Source: an uncultured Actinomycetes bacterium
GTDB lineage: Bacteria; Actinomycetota; Thermoleophilia; Solirubrobacterales; 70-9
DNA: 8,842 bases
Assembly: GCA_946886425.1 (NCBI GenBank)
Contig: CAMPIP010000095.1
Span: 1 to 8,842 of the forward strand
Reading direction: 5' to 3'
Notes under the pieces: model-generated
Seen by the model: only the letters and a program-made list of their open reading frames with translations
Told to the model about the DNA's origin: nothing
The model's database searches: none
Shown: in pieces, positions 1-8,842 of the stretch
How positions within the stretch are numbered: position 1 is the first letter of the stretch
Layout of the letters: each line of letters begins with the position of its first letter
Made by a program: the position numbers and the translations under genes

Positions 1-1
1 T

Positions 2-3000
2 GTCGCCGAGGACGACTCTCCCGCTCTGCGGGAGAGCTCATCCTCGACGCCACCCGCGGGCGGGGCCGCTGGAACCGCCTCCGGCGCCACGGCCGGGTCC
101 GGCGGCAACGGCGCCGCCTCCTCAGATGTTCGCGCGACGCCAGTCGCGCGGAGAGTTGCCGCGGCCAACGGCGTTGACCTCGGCTCGGTAAGTGGGTCGG
201 GACCGGGCGCGAAGGTGACCAAGGCTGACGTGCTGGCGGCCGGGAACGGGGCTGGCGCCACTGCTGCTCCCGTTTCTGGTGAGGCGAAGCAGTTGCGCGG
301 GCCCGGAGCGATGCTCGCCAAGGCGATGGATAAGAGCCGGGCGGTGCCGACGGCGACGAGCTTCAGGACCATCGCCGTGGACACGCTCGATGCGAAACGG
401 AAGGCGGTCAACCTGCTGCTGAAAGAGCGCGGGCTGAAGGTCTCCTTCACCCATCTGGTCGCCTGGGCGATCGTCCAGGCCTGCAAGGACTTCCCGGTGA
501 TGGTGCGGACGTTTGAAGAGCGCGAGGGAAAGCCGTTCGCGATCGAGGGCGGGCCCGTCAATCTCGGGATCGCCGTCGACGTCGAGCGCAAGGACGGGTC
601 CCACAGCCTGATGGTGCCGGCGATCAAGGGCGCCGACGGGCTCGACTTCGCCGCCTTCCACACCTATTACGAGGAGCTGATCGCGAAGACCCGCGAGAAC
701 AAGCTCGGCCCCGACGACTTCCAGGGCACCAACGTCTCGCTGACGAACCCGGGTGGGATCGGCACGATCGCCTCGGTGCCGCGGCTGTTGAGCGGCCAGA
801 GCGCGATCATCGCCACCGGCTCGATCGCCTACCCGCCCGAGTGGGCGCACGCGACGCCGGAGCGGATCAAGCAGCTCGGCGTCTCGAAAGTGATGACGAT
901 GACGTCGACCTACGACCACCGCGTCATCCAGGGCGCCGAGTCGGGCGCCTTCCTGCGCCGGGTCGAGCAGCTGCTGCAGGGCGAGGACGAGTTCTACGAG
1001 TCGGTTGCCGCCGAGCTCGGCATCGAGGCGGCGCCGATCTCTTCCGCCCACCCCGCCTCGGCCTCGCCGCTGCCATTGAGCGCCGCGGCGCCGACGGCGG
1101 AAGCGACCGCGGCGCCGACCCCGGGCGAAGTCGACGAGGAGTTGCTGCAGGCGGTCCAGGCGGCGACCTCGCTGCTGAAGGGCTACCGGACCCACGGCCA
1201 CCTCGCCGCCCACCTCGACCCGCTCGGCTCCGAGCCGAAGGGCGACCCGACGCTGCAGCCCGAGAACCTCAACCTGACCCCGGAGCTGATGGCCCGGATC
1301 CCCGCCTCGATCCTGAGGATCGGCGTCCCCGGCGAGACCCTGCTGGAGGCGCTGCCGCGGATGCGCGAGGCCTACTGCGGGACGATGGGCTACCAGTTCG
1401 AGCACCTCTCATCGACCCAGCAACGCCACTGGCTGCGGGAAATGATCGAGACCGGCGCCCACCGCCAGCCCCTCGCCGAAGAGGAGAAGAAGCGCCTGCT
1501 CGACCGGCTGATCGACGTCTTCCAGTTCGAGCGGTTCATCGAGAAGGCGTACCTGGGCCAGAAGATGTTCTCGATCGAGGGGCTTGACGTGGTCGTGCCG
1601 ATGCTCGACGAGGTGGTGACGCTGGCCCACCGGGCCGGCGCCGAGGAGGTCGTCTTCGGGATGGCCCACCGCGGCCGCCTCAGCGTCCTCGCCCACAACC
1701 TCGGCCGCCCCGTCGAGTCGATCCTGGCCGAGTTCGAGGGTTCGAAGCGGATCGACGCCGTCAAGGCGGTTGCCGGCATCCCCCACGGCGGCACCGGAGA
1801 CGTCAAGTACCACTACGGCCACCGTGGGGTCTACGAGACCGCGGCCGGCGAGAAGATCTCGGTGCGGCTCTACCCGAATCCAAGCCATCTCGAGTTCGTC
1901 GACCCGGTCGTCACCGGCGGCGCCCGCTACCTGCAGTCCGACTTCGAGGGGCCGAAGTTGAGCCACGACCCGAAGCGGGCGGTGCCGGTGCTGCTGCACG
2001 GCGACGCCGCCTTCCCTGCGCAGGGGGTTGTCGCCGAGACGCTCAACCTGCAGTCGCTGAAGGGCTACTCGACCGGCGGCACGATCCACGTCATCCAGAA
2101 CAACCAGGTCGGCTTCACCACCGACCCGACGGAGGCCCGCTCGACCCCCTACGCCGCCGACATGGCGAAGGGATTCAACGTGCCGATCATCCACGTCAAC
2201 GCCGACGACGTCGAGGCCTGCTCGGCGGCGGTGCGGCTGGCGATGGCCTACCGCGAGCGCTGGAGCCGCGACATCGTCATCGACGTGATCGGCTACCGCC
2301 GCTTCGGCCACAACGAGACCGACGAGCCCGCCTACACGCAGCCGACCATGGCGGCAAAGATCAAATCGCACGCCCCGGTCTCGGAGATCTACGCCGAGAA
2401 GCTGATCGGCGAGGGCGTGGTCAGCGCCGAGGAGGTAGGTCACAACTCCGAGCACCGCCGCGAGGAGATGGCGGGCGCCCTCAAGGCCCTGCGCGAGAAG
2501 ATGGAGGCGGGCGAGTACGAGGACCCGACCGTCACCACCAGCACCGGAGAACTCGACCGCACCGCCAGCCCTCCCGTCGACACGGCTCTGCCGGCCGAGG
2601 AGCTGCGCGCGATCAACGAGGAATTGCTGCGCACGCCGGACGGGTTCAACGTCCACCGCAAGCTCCGCCGCCCGCTCTCGAAGCGGACCGAGGCGCTCGA
2701 GCAGGGCGGCGTCGACTTCGGCCACGCCGAGGCGCTCGCCTTCGGCTCGCTGCTGACCGAGGGCGTCCACATCCGCTTCACCGGACAGGACACCGAGCGC
2801 GGCACGTTCTCGCACCGCCACCTCGTCCTCCACGACGAGAACACCGGCCTCAAGTACTGCCCGATGCAGAACCTCGAGGACGCCTCCGCCCCGTTCGAGC
2901 TGTACAACAGCCCGCTCTCGGAGACCGCCTGTCTCGGTTTCGAGTACGGGTACTCGGCGGCGACCCCGAGCTCGCTGATCCTCTGGGAGGCGCAGTTCGG

Positions 3001-3748
3001 CGACTTCGCCAACGCCGGCCAGGTGATCGTCGACAGCTTCATCGTCTCCGGCGAGGCGAAGTGGGGACAGACCAGCCGCCTCACCCTGCTGCTGCCGCAC
3101 GGTTACGAGGGCTCGGGCCCGGAGCACTCCAGCGCCCGGATCGAGCGCTTCCTGGCCCTCGGCGCCGAGGGAAACATTCGCATCGCCAACCCCACCACCG
3201 CCGGCCAGTACTTCCACCTGCTGCGCCGCCAGGCGCTGATCCGCAAGCCGCGCCCGCTGATCGTCTTCACCCCCAAGGGCCTGCTCCGCCTCGACCGTGC
3301 GACCTCTGGCCTCGAGGAGCTGACCGAGGGCCACTTCCGGTACATCCTCGACGACCCCACCGCCGCCGAGCGGCGCGAGAAGGTCGAACGGCTGGTGCTG
3401 TGTACCGGCCGCGTGTACTACGACCTCGACTCCAACGAGCGCCGCGCCGGCACCGAGAACGTCGCGATCGCCCGGGTCGAGATGCTCTACCCGTTCGCGA
3501 AGGAACAGCTCGAAGGCGTGATCGCCGCCTACCCGAACCTGAGGGAGATCGCCTGGGTCCAGGAGGAGCCGCGCAACATGGGCGCCTGGAAGGTGATGTC
3601 GCGCCGAATGCCCGAGCTGCTTCCCGAGGGCGTCGCCCTCAACTACATCGGCCGCCAGGGCCGCGCCAGCACCAGCGAGGGCTACTCCGGCGCGCACTCG
3701 CGCGAGCAGGAGCGCATCGTCCTCACCGCGCTCACCGTCGGCGCTTAG
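2..3748 (+). CDS. kgd: E2-E1 fusion: 2-oxoglutarate dehydrogenase/decarboxylase with succinyltransferase domain (5' end missing)
   Basis: This is the 2-oxoglutarate dehydrogenase component of the TCA cycle, fused to an E2 succinyltransferase as in actinobacterial Kgd/OdhA. The reading frame is open to the left edge, so the gene is partial. The GTG at 215 lies inside a conserved domain and is not the start. Domains in order: an Ala/Gly/Ser/Thr linker (about 2-127); a peripheral subunit-binding (E3-binding) domain (about 134-237, [14 protein letters not shown] then KVTKADVL); the E2 catalytic domain (about 290-1015, [10 protein letters not shown], and [15 protein letters not shown] with catalytic His at 917-919); an Ala/Pro-rich linker (about 1030-1125); and the thiamine-diphosphate E1 region to the stop. 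E1 signatures are [14 protein letters not shown], the ThDP/Mg motif GDAAF...NNQ (2000-2107), [30 protein letters not shown] and [21 protein letters not shown]. The E2/E1 call is very firm. Whether a lipoyl domain lies upstream cannot be seen here. Confidence 0.96.
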   Translation, partial: VAEDDSPALRESSSSTPPAGGAAGTASGATAGSGGNGAASSDVRATPVARRVAAANGVDLGSVSGSGPGAKVTKADVLAAGNGAGATAAPVSGEAKQLRGPGAMLAKAMDKSRAVPTATSFRTIAVDTLDAKRKAVNLLLKERGLKVSFTHLVAWAIVQACKDFPVMVRTFEEREGKPFAIEGGPVNLGIAVDVERKDGSHSLMVPAIKGADGLDFAAFHTYYEELIAKTRENKLGPDDFQGTNVSLTNPGGIGTIASVPRLLSGQSAIIATGSIAYPPEWAHATPERIKQLGVSKVMTMTSTYDHRVIQGAESGAFLRRVEQLLQGEDEFYESVAAELGIEAAPISSAHPASASPLPLSAAAPTAEATAAPTPGEVDEELLQAVQAATSLLKGYRTHGHLAAHLDPLGSEPKGDPTLQPENLNLTPELMARIPASILRIGVPGETLLEALPRMREAYCGTMGYQFEHLSSTQQRHWLREMIETGAHRQPLAEEEKKRLLDRLIDVFQFERFIEKAYLGQKMFSIEGLDVVVPMLDEVVTLAHRAGAEEVVFGMAHRGRLSVLAHNLGRPVESILAEFEGSKRIDAVKAVAGIPHGGTGDVKYHYGHRGVYETAAGEKISVRLYPNPSHLEFVDPVVTGGARYLQSDFEGPKLSHDPKRAVPVLLHGDAAFPAQGVVAETLNLQSLKGYSTGGTIHVIQNNQVGFTTDPTEARSTPYAADMAKGFNVPIIHVNADDVEACSAAVRLAMAYRERWSRDIVIDVIGYRRFGHNETDEPAYTQPTMAAKIKSHAPVSEIYAEKLIGEGVVSAEEVGHNSEHRREEMAGALKALREKMEAGEYEDPTVTTSTGELDRTASPPVDTALPAEELRAINEELLRTPDGFNVHRKLRRPLSKRTEALEQGGVDFGHAEALAFGSLLTEGVHIRFTGQDTERGTFSHRHLVLHDENTGLKYCPMQNLEDASAPFELYNSPLSETACLGFEYGYSAATPSSLILWEAQFGDFANAGQVIVDSFIVSGEAKWGQTSRLTLLLPHGYEGSGPEHSSARIERFLALGAEGNIRIANPTTAGQYFHLLRRQALIRKPRPLIVFTPKGLLRLDRATSGLEELTEGHFRYILDDPTAAERREKVERLVLCTGRVYYDLDSNERRAGTENVAIARVEMLYPFAKEQLEGVIAAYPNLREIAWVQEEPRNMGAWKVMSRRMPELLPEGVALNYIGRQGRASTSEGYSGAHSREQERIVLTALTVGA

Positions 3749-3751
3749 ACG

Positions 3752-4129
3752 GTGTCCCCGAGCTCACCGTTCGCCAAGCCCGTGCCCGGACCGCTGTTCG
3801 TCTGGGTGAAGCGGATCTCCTGGGTGGAGCTGGTGATCTTTGGCGGACTGCTGCTCTTCTGGCTGTTGCCCGGGTTCGAAACCGAGACGATGGTGTTCGG
3901 GTGGGCGCACGGGCTCGGGTTCATCGTCCTCTGCCTGGTGATCTGGGTCGCTTCGGTGAAGCGCGAGACGCCTTACACCCTGCTCGCCGCGACCCTTACC
4001 CCGGTCGGCCCGGTCGGCAGCGTGATCGGGATCGAGCTGATCGAGCGCAAGGGGTGGGGAATCGCCCCGACCCCCCAAACCGGTGCCAATCACGCACAAA
4101 GTGCACCCGATTCCTCATCAACCGGTTGA
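3752..4129 (+). CDS. DUF3817-like small integral membrane protein
   Basis: Predicted 125-residue membrane protein of unknown function. Three hydrophobic segments are visible at about residues 23-40 (ending LLFWLLPG), 47-68 (starting MVFGWAHGLGF) and 75-96 (PVGPVGSVIGIELI). A Glu in the first helix, a Trp-Ala-His-Gly motif in the second and a Pro-Val-Gly-Pro-containing third helix match the pattern I know for DUF3817 proteins, which are about 100 residues long and common in actinobacteria. The C-terminal tail (about 100-125) is polar and low in conserved character. The gene starts 3 nt after the stop of the E2-E1 fusion gene and is probably cotranscribed with it. There is no clear Shine-Dalgarno before GTG 3752, so translation may be coupled to the upstream gene. 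In-frame GTGs at 3782 and 3806 are alternative starts. The stop codon lies inside the 14-bp palindrome at 4117-4130. Confidence 0.75.
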   Translation: MSPSSPFAKPVPGPLFVWVKRISWVELVIFGGLLLFWLLPGFETETMVFGWAHGLGFIVLCLVIWVASVKRETPYTLLAATLTPVGPVGSVIGIELIERKGWGIAPTPQTGANHAQSAPDSSSTG

Positions 4130-4130
4130 T
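4117..4130. promoter_or_regulatory. Perfect 14-bp palindrome, candidate operator
   Basis: The sequence ATCAACCGGTTGAT equals its own reverse complement. It covers the stop codon of the small membrane protein gene and ends 5 nt before the -35 element of the promoter at 4136-4164. Its centre is about 47 nt upstream of the expected transcription start, where a dimeric helix-turn-helix protein could activate or repress. No regulator can be named from the sequence, and a chance palindrome is possible. Confidence 0.4.
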
Positions 4131-4135
4131 TGCGC

Positions 4136-4164
4136 TTGACCGCCGAGCCCTGACGCGGTATAGC
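4136..4164 (+). promoter_or_regulatory. Sigma70-type promoter of the intergenic small RNA
   Basis: TTGACC at 4136-4141 and TATAGC at 4159-4164 are separated by exactly 17 nt, giving five of six matches to the -35 and four of six to the -10 consensus. This is the best promoter match I noticed in the window. The expected start of transcription is about 4170-4172. No open reading frame of note follows on this strand before the terminator at 4244-4305, so the product is expected to be an untranslated RNA. Confidence 0.6.
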
Positions 4165-4170
4165 TAGCGA

Positions 4171-4295
4171 AGACTGTTCCTTCTGGACAGTCCCGTCTAG
4201 GGGGAATAGCGGCGTCGGCATCCCTCCCTGGCTACCGGCGCTCAGGTGCAGTGCGGGTCGCGCGGACCCCCCTGCCTCCCGCGACCCCACTGCGC

Positions 4296-4305
<10 letters not shown>
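4171..4305 (+). ncRNA. Predicted C-rich-loop small RNA (6C-like)
   Basis: About 135 nt lie between a good promoter and an intrinsic terminator, in the gap between convergent genes. Three hairpins follow one another. Hairpin 1 (4172-4192) is GACTGT/ACAGTC with a bulged T, two more G-C pairs and a TTCT loop. Hairpin 2 (4211-4242) has stem GCGTCGG/CCGGCGC with one G-U pair and a 16-nt loop containing TCCCTCCCT. Hairpin 3 (4244-4297) is about 18 bp with one bulged C, and its loop holds six consecutive C (4267-4272) followed by TGCCTCC. Two adjacent stem-loops with C-rich loops are the defining design of the actinobacterial 6C RNA family. Loop 1 here is interrupted by a T, so this may be a divergent member or a separate family. 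It lacks the landmarks I would expect of SRP RNA, tmRNA, RNase P RNA or 6S RNA. No protein-coding character was seen. Confidence 0.55.
4244..4305 (+). terminator. Intrinsic terminator ending the small RNA, overlapping the acnA 3' end
   Basis: The stem pairs 4244-4253 with 4288-4297 and 4255-4262 with 4280-4287, with C4254 bulged and one G-U pair, giving about 18 bp. A run of five T (4301-4305) follows 3 nt after the stem. The distal stem bases cover the acnA stop codon (4296-4298), and the T-run is the complement of its final Lys codons. It would also stop readthrough from the upstream fusion gene. On the minus strand the same hairpin follows the acnA stop but has no T-run after it, so it would be a weak terminator for acnA. 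Confidence 0.6.
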
Positions 4306-7109
<2,804 letters not shown>

Positions 7110-7116
7110 CTGCTGT

Positions 7117-7121
7117 CTCCT
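7117..7121 (-). promoter_or_regulatory. Ribosome binding site of acnA
   Basis: On the minus strand AGGAG lies 7 nt before the ATG at 7109, inside the 26-nt spacer after the SDR stop codon. It fixes the acnA start. It also shows that acnA can be translated independently, although both genes are probably on one mRNA. Confidence 0.75.
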
Positions 7122-7135
7122 GAAGTCGTCGTGGT

Positions 7136-7939
7136 CTATCTCTTGTCCTTGGAGTGCCCGTCGGCGATCTCCGCCGCCGACTTCTGGCCGGCCGATCCGC
7201 TCGAGACGCGGACCGCGATGCTGGGGCTGGCGAGGCCGAAGTGGGCGAGGAAGCGCTGCCGGGTCGGCGCCACCGCGATCTCGACCTTGTCGCCCTCGAT
7301 CGCCCGCACGGTCGCCTTCGCGACCTCCTCGGGGGTCGCGGTGCCGAGCCCGGGCGGCGACTTGGCGCCGGAGTCGGCGAACATCCCGGCTTCGCGGATG
7401 AAGCCCGGCGAGACCAGCGAGACGCCGACGCCCTGCGGGGCGAGGTCGGTGCGGAGGGCGAGCGCGAAGCCGCGCAGGCCGAACTTGGTGGCGTTGTAGA
7501 TCGAAGAGCGCGGTGCCGGCGACTTACCGGCCAGGGAGGCGACGAAGACGAGGTGGCCGGAGCCCTGCGCCAGCATCGCCGGGTAGAGCGCCTGGGCGAG
7601 CAGCATCGGCGCCTCGAGATTGACCCGCAGCGCTCGCTGCACCTCATCGGGGCTGAAGTCCTCCATGCGGCCGGCGCCGGGCAGGCCGGCATTGGCGACG
7701 AGGGCATCGACGGGACCGGCCTCGGCGGCGAGCTTCTCGGCGGCGCCGGGCTCGGCCAGGTCGACGGCCAGTGCCCGGTGGCCATCGCCGGGCAGCTGCT
7801 CGGCCAGCTGGGAGAGCTCCTCGGCCTTGCGGGAGCTGAGCAGGACCGTGGCGCCGCGAGCGGCAAGCGCTTCGGCGATCGCGCGGCCGAGGCCCCCGGT
7901 GGCACCGGTGAGAAGCGCTTTGCGGCCGGCAAGTTCCAT
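7136..7939 (-). CDS. Short-chain dehydrogenase/reductase (SDR family)
   Basis: A classical SDR oxidoreductase of 267 residues using NAD(H) or NADP(H); the substrate cannot be predicted. Visible motifs, numbered from the ATG at 7939: the Rossmann glycine motif TGATGGLG (11-18); SSRK (35-38), whose Arg after the second strand favours NADP(H); NAG (83-85); catalytic Asn107 (RVNLEAP); Ser135 (VFVASLAGK); and Tyr148-Lys152 (YNATK), followed by SPGFIREAG. The Asn-Ser-Tyr-Lys tetrad is intact. The C-terminal tail from about 225 is variable and ends in a charged stretch. I chose ATG 7939 because the conserved fold begins at once ([12 protein letters not shown]). An in-frame TTG at 7951 would add four residues and also lacks a good Shine-Dalgarno. 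The gene is first in an operon with acnA. That pairing does not by itself indicate a TCA role. Confidence 0.9.
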   Translation of the reverse strand: MELAGRKALLTGATGGLGRAIAEALAARGATVLLSSRKAEELSQLAEQLPGDGHRALAVDLAEPGAAEKLAAEAGPVDALVANAGLPGAGRMEDFSPDEVQRALRVNLEAPMLLAQALYPAMLAQGSGHLVFVASLAGKSPAPRSSIYNATKFGLRGFALALRTDLAPQGVGVSLVSPGFIREAGMFADSGAKSPPGLGTATPEEVAKATVRAIEGDKVEIAVAPTRQRFLAHFGLASPSIAVRVSSGSAGQKSAAEIADGHSKDKR

Positions 7940-7949
7940 CCCAAAGGGC

Positions 7950-7978
7950 AAGCTACCAGCCGCCCGGCCGACAGGAAT
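7950..7978 (-). promoter_or_regulatory. Weak candidate promoter for the SDR-acnA operon
   Basis: On the minus strand TAGCTT (7955 to 7950) fits the TAnnnT form of an actinobacterial -10 box. It would place transcription start only about 4-5 nt before the ATG at 7939, giving an almost leaderless mRNA and explaining the absence of a Shine-Dalgarno. The -35 region (ATTCCT at 17-nt spacing) is poor. The TTG at 7951 overlaps this box and could not be the start if the box is real. Confidence 0.2.
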
Positions 7979-8020
7979 CCGGGATGAAAGTGCGAACTGC
8001 GACTAAATGTTTGCGTTCTG

Positions 8021-8050
8021 TGAGCAAGGTGCCGGGCGATGGTCTAGACT
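8021..8050 (+). promoter_or_regulatory. Candidate promoter for the riboswitch-hydrolase transcript
   Basis: TAGACT at 8045-8050 is a reasonable -10 box, preceded by a TGG resembling an extended -10. TGAGCA at 8021-8026, 18 nt upstream, is a weak -35. Start of transcription would fall near 8057, just ahead of the riboswitch, which supports the placement. Confidence is limited by the poor -35. Confidence 0.4.
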
Positions 8051-8070
8051 GCCGCCGATCCAGAGCACCG

Positions 8071-8203
8071 AAACGCCGAATCCCAGACGCCCCTAGGCGT
8101 CACGGGAACGGGGGAACCACGTTTTCGGGGCTAACTCGCCTAAATCCAGGCGGGGGCGCAGGCTCCTTCCGCGCCAGCCCGACAGCTAACCCCGTAGGCC
8201 GAC
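8071..8203 (+). promoter_or_regulatory. c-di-AMP riboswitch (ydaO/yuaA leader)
   Basis: The leader matches the conserved blocks of the ydaO-yuaA riboswitch, which binds two c-di-AMP molecules. CGCCGAATCCC begins at 8074, GGGAACGGGGGAACCA at 8104, TTTTCGGGGCTAACTC lies around 8122-8137, and GCCCGACAGCTAACCCCGTAGGC covers 8177-8199. Accessory hairpins are visible at 8086-8101 (GACGCC/GGCGTC, loop CCTA), 8137-8152 (CGCCT/AGGCG) and about 8155-8175 (GGCGC/GCGCC). The closing stem pairs GCC 8075-8077 with GGC 8197-8199. The Shine-Dalgarno of the downstream gene starts only about 5 nt after this stem, and no T-run or terminator stem separates them, so translational control is more likely than transcription termination. 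In actinobacteria this riboswitch class commonly precedes cell-wall hydrolase genes, as here. Confidence 0.93.
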
Positions 8204-8210
8204 AAAGGAG
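8204..8210 (+). promoter_or_regulatory. Ribosome binding site fixing a TTG start
   Basis: AAAGGAG at 8204-8210 is followed 7 nt later by TTG at 8218. This places the start of the hydrolase directly before its signal peptide. The upstream in-frame ATG at 7984 would make the riboswitch part of the coding sequence and is not credible. Confidence 0.8.
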
Positions 8211-8217
8211 ATCGGGT

Positions 8218-8775
8218 TTGCTGTCGTACAACTTCAGGCTCAAGGCGGGTATCGCCGCAGGCGCCCTGCTCATGGCCATCGCCCTACTCGCACCGGGGAG
8301 CGCTTCCGCCCGCTGCACCGCTGGCGGCCTCAGCCCGGCGGAAGTCGATATCTGCACCCCTACCCCGAAAGCGCGCCTTCTACCGACCGGGGAACTGATT
8401 CCCCCGAAGAGCGCCCCGCCCAAGGTGAAGGCGGTCATCGAAGCGGCCAACAAGATCCGCACCAAGCCCTACATCTACGGCGGCGGCCACGCCCGCTGGT
8501 GGGACAGGGGCTATGACTGCTCCGGCGCCGTCAGCTACGCCCTCCGCGGCGGCGAATTCCTCACCAGCCCCCTCCCCTCCGGCCCGATGCAGAAGTGGGG
8601 CGAAGAAGGCGCGGGCCGCTGGATCACCATCTACGCCAACGGCGGCCACGCCTACGCCGTGATCGCCGGTTACCGCTGGGACACCAGCGGCAACGAAAAC
8701 GAAACCGGCCCGCGCTGGCACGAGGATCTCAGGGACAACGTCGGCTTCGTCGCCCGGCATCCCGCCGGCTACTAA
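8218..8775 (+). CDS. Secreted NlpC/P60-type cell-wall hydrolase
   Basis: A 185-residue exported protein starting at TTG. A signal peptide is clear: basic residues at 7 and 9, a hydrophobic core of about 10-25 (AGIAAGALLMAIALLA), and cleavage expected after Ala31 (GSASA before RCTAGG). A short Pro-rich linker follows. The NlpC/P60-like papain-fold domain runs from about residue 62 to the end, with YIYGGGHARWWDRGYDCSG (nucleophile C101) and NGGHAYAVIAG (H144). The third active-site position seems to be D155 in RWDTSG, rather than the usual His, Asn or Gln. Enzymes of this family cleave peptide bonds in peptidoglycan stems; the exact bond cannot be told here. No LysM, SH3 or other wall-binding domain is present. 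A c-di-AMP riboswitch controls the gene, which fits a cell-wall lytic role. The stop TAA is at 8773-8775. Confidence 0.88.
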   Translation: MLSYNFRLKAGIAAGALLMAIALLAPGSASARCTAGGLSPAEVDICTPTPKARLLPTGELIPPKSAPPKVKAVIEAANKIRTKPYIYGGGHARWWDRGYDCSGAVSYALRGGEFLTSPLPSGPMQKWGEEGAGRWITIYANGGHAYAVIAGYRWDTSGNENETGPRWHEDLRDNVGFVARHPAGY

Positions 8776-8842
8776 CTAGGGACATGGAGGGGGGTGGGAC
8801 CCCCCCCACACACGGGGATCCTCGGGGGGGGGGGGCCGGGGG
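8776..8842. other. Homopolymer-rich tail, probable contig end
   Basis: This short stretch after the hydrolase stop contains G6 (8789-8794), C8 (8800-8807), G12 (8824-8835) and a terminal G5. The G6/C8 pair around TGGGA could form a very stable hairpin 13 nt after the stop codon and act as a terminator, but no T-run follows. The long G runs at the very edge look more like low-quality sequence at a contig end than biology. No gene is visible. Confidence 0.5.

Noticed and set aside
215..217. GTG as start of the E2-E1 fusion
   Set aside because: The same frame is open to the window edge, and the residues immediately before this GTG form the first part of a subunit-binding domain, so it is an internal Val codon.
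1409..3697. Long minus-strand open frame opposite the E2-E1 fusion gene
   Set aside because: It is a shadow of GC-rich codon use: its translation is Arg/Ala/Gly/Val/Leu-rich with no recognisable motif, while the plus strand encodes a fully conserved enzyme across the same bases.
3061..4167. Plus-strand open frame crossing the end of the fusion gene and the membrane-protein gene
   Set aside because: It is Pro/Arg/Ala-rich and out of frame with two better-supported genes, with no family motif.
4172..4192. GACTGT/ACAGTC hairpin as a terminator for the membrane-protein gene
   Set aside because: No T-run follows and it lies downstream of a strong promoter, so it is better read as the first hairpin of the small RNA.
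7984..8217. Upstream in-frame extension of the NlpC/P60 gene from ATG 7984
   Set aside because: It would translate through the conserved c-di-AMP riboswitch and bury the signal peptide. The Shine-Dalgarno at 8204-8210 and TTG 8218 give a better start.
8824..8842. G-run at the right edge as a G-quadruplex or repeat
   Set aside because: Runs of 12 and 5 G at the very end of the sequence are more likely a contig-end sequencing artefact, so no function is claimed.

Overview
The window is very GC-rich, with strongly GC-biased third codon positions, GTG/TTG as well as ATG starts, and short gene spacing. The gene content points to an actinobacterium: a fused succinyltransferase/2-oxoglutarate dehydrogenase E1 of the Kgd/OdhA type, an actinobacterial-style aconitase with an [18 protein letters not shown] insert, a DUF3817-like membrane protein, and a c-di-AMP (ydaO) riboswitch in front of a secreted NlpC/P60 hydrolase. 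The NlpC/P60 protein resembles ones I associate with Thermoleophilia (Solirubrobacterales). That placement is inference from protein character, not a search.

Layout. Positions 2-3748 (+) hold the 3' part of the E2-E1 fusion gene, cut by the left edge. It is followed 3 nt later by a small three-helix membrane protein (3752-4129, +). On the opposite strand, an SDR oxidoreductase (7939-7136) and aconitase (7109-4296) form a two-gene operon running toward the fusion gene. The two transcription units converge on a 166-bp gap (4130-4295). At the right, 7940-8217 is a divergent control region with a c-di-AMP riboswitch reading right. It controls a secreted NlpC/P60 cell-wall hydrolase (8218-8775) that starts with TTG. 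The last 67 bases are homopolymer-rich and look like a contig end.

How the genes work together. Aconitase and the 2-oxoglutarate dehydrogenase component are both TCA-cycle enzymes, acting on either side of isocitrate dehydrogenase, and their genes end facing each other. The riboswitch-hydrolase unit is a separate cell-envelope module, in which c-di-AMP would set the level of a peptidoglycan-cleaving enzyme.

The most interesting part is the convergent gap. It is not an empty spacer: it carries a good sigma70-type promoter (TTGACC, 17 nt, TATAGC), a perfect 14-bp palindrome 5 nt upstream of it, then about 135 bases that fold into three hairpins. The second and third hairpins have C-rich loops, each containing CCTCC, and the third is an intrinsic terminator whose T-run lies inside the aconitase gene. 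I read this as a small RNA gene, similar in design to the actinobacterial 6C RNAs or a new relative of them. A second point of interest is that the E2-E1 fusion retains a peripheral subunit-binding domain and a flexible upstream linker, which the well-known mycobacterial and corynebacterial proteins lack.
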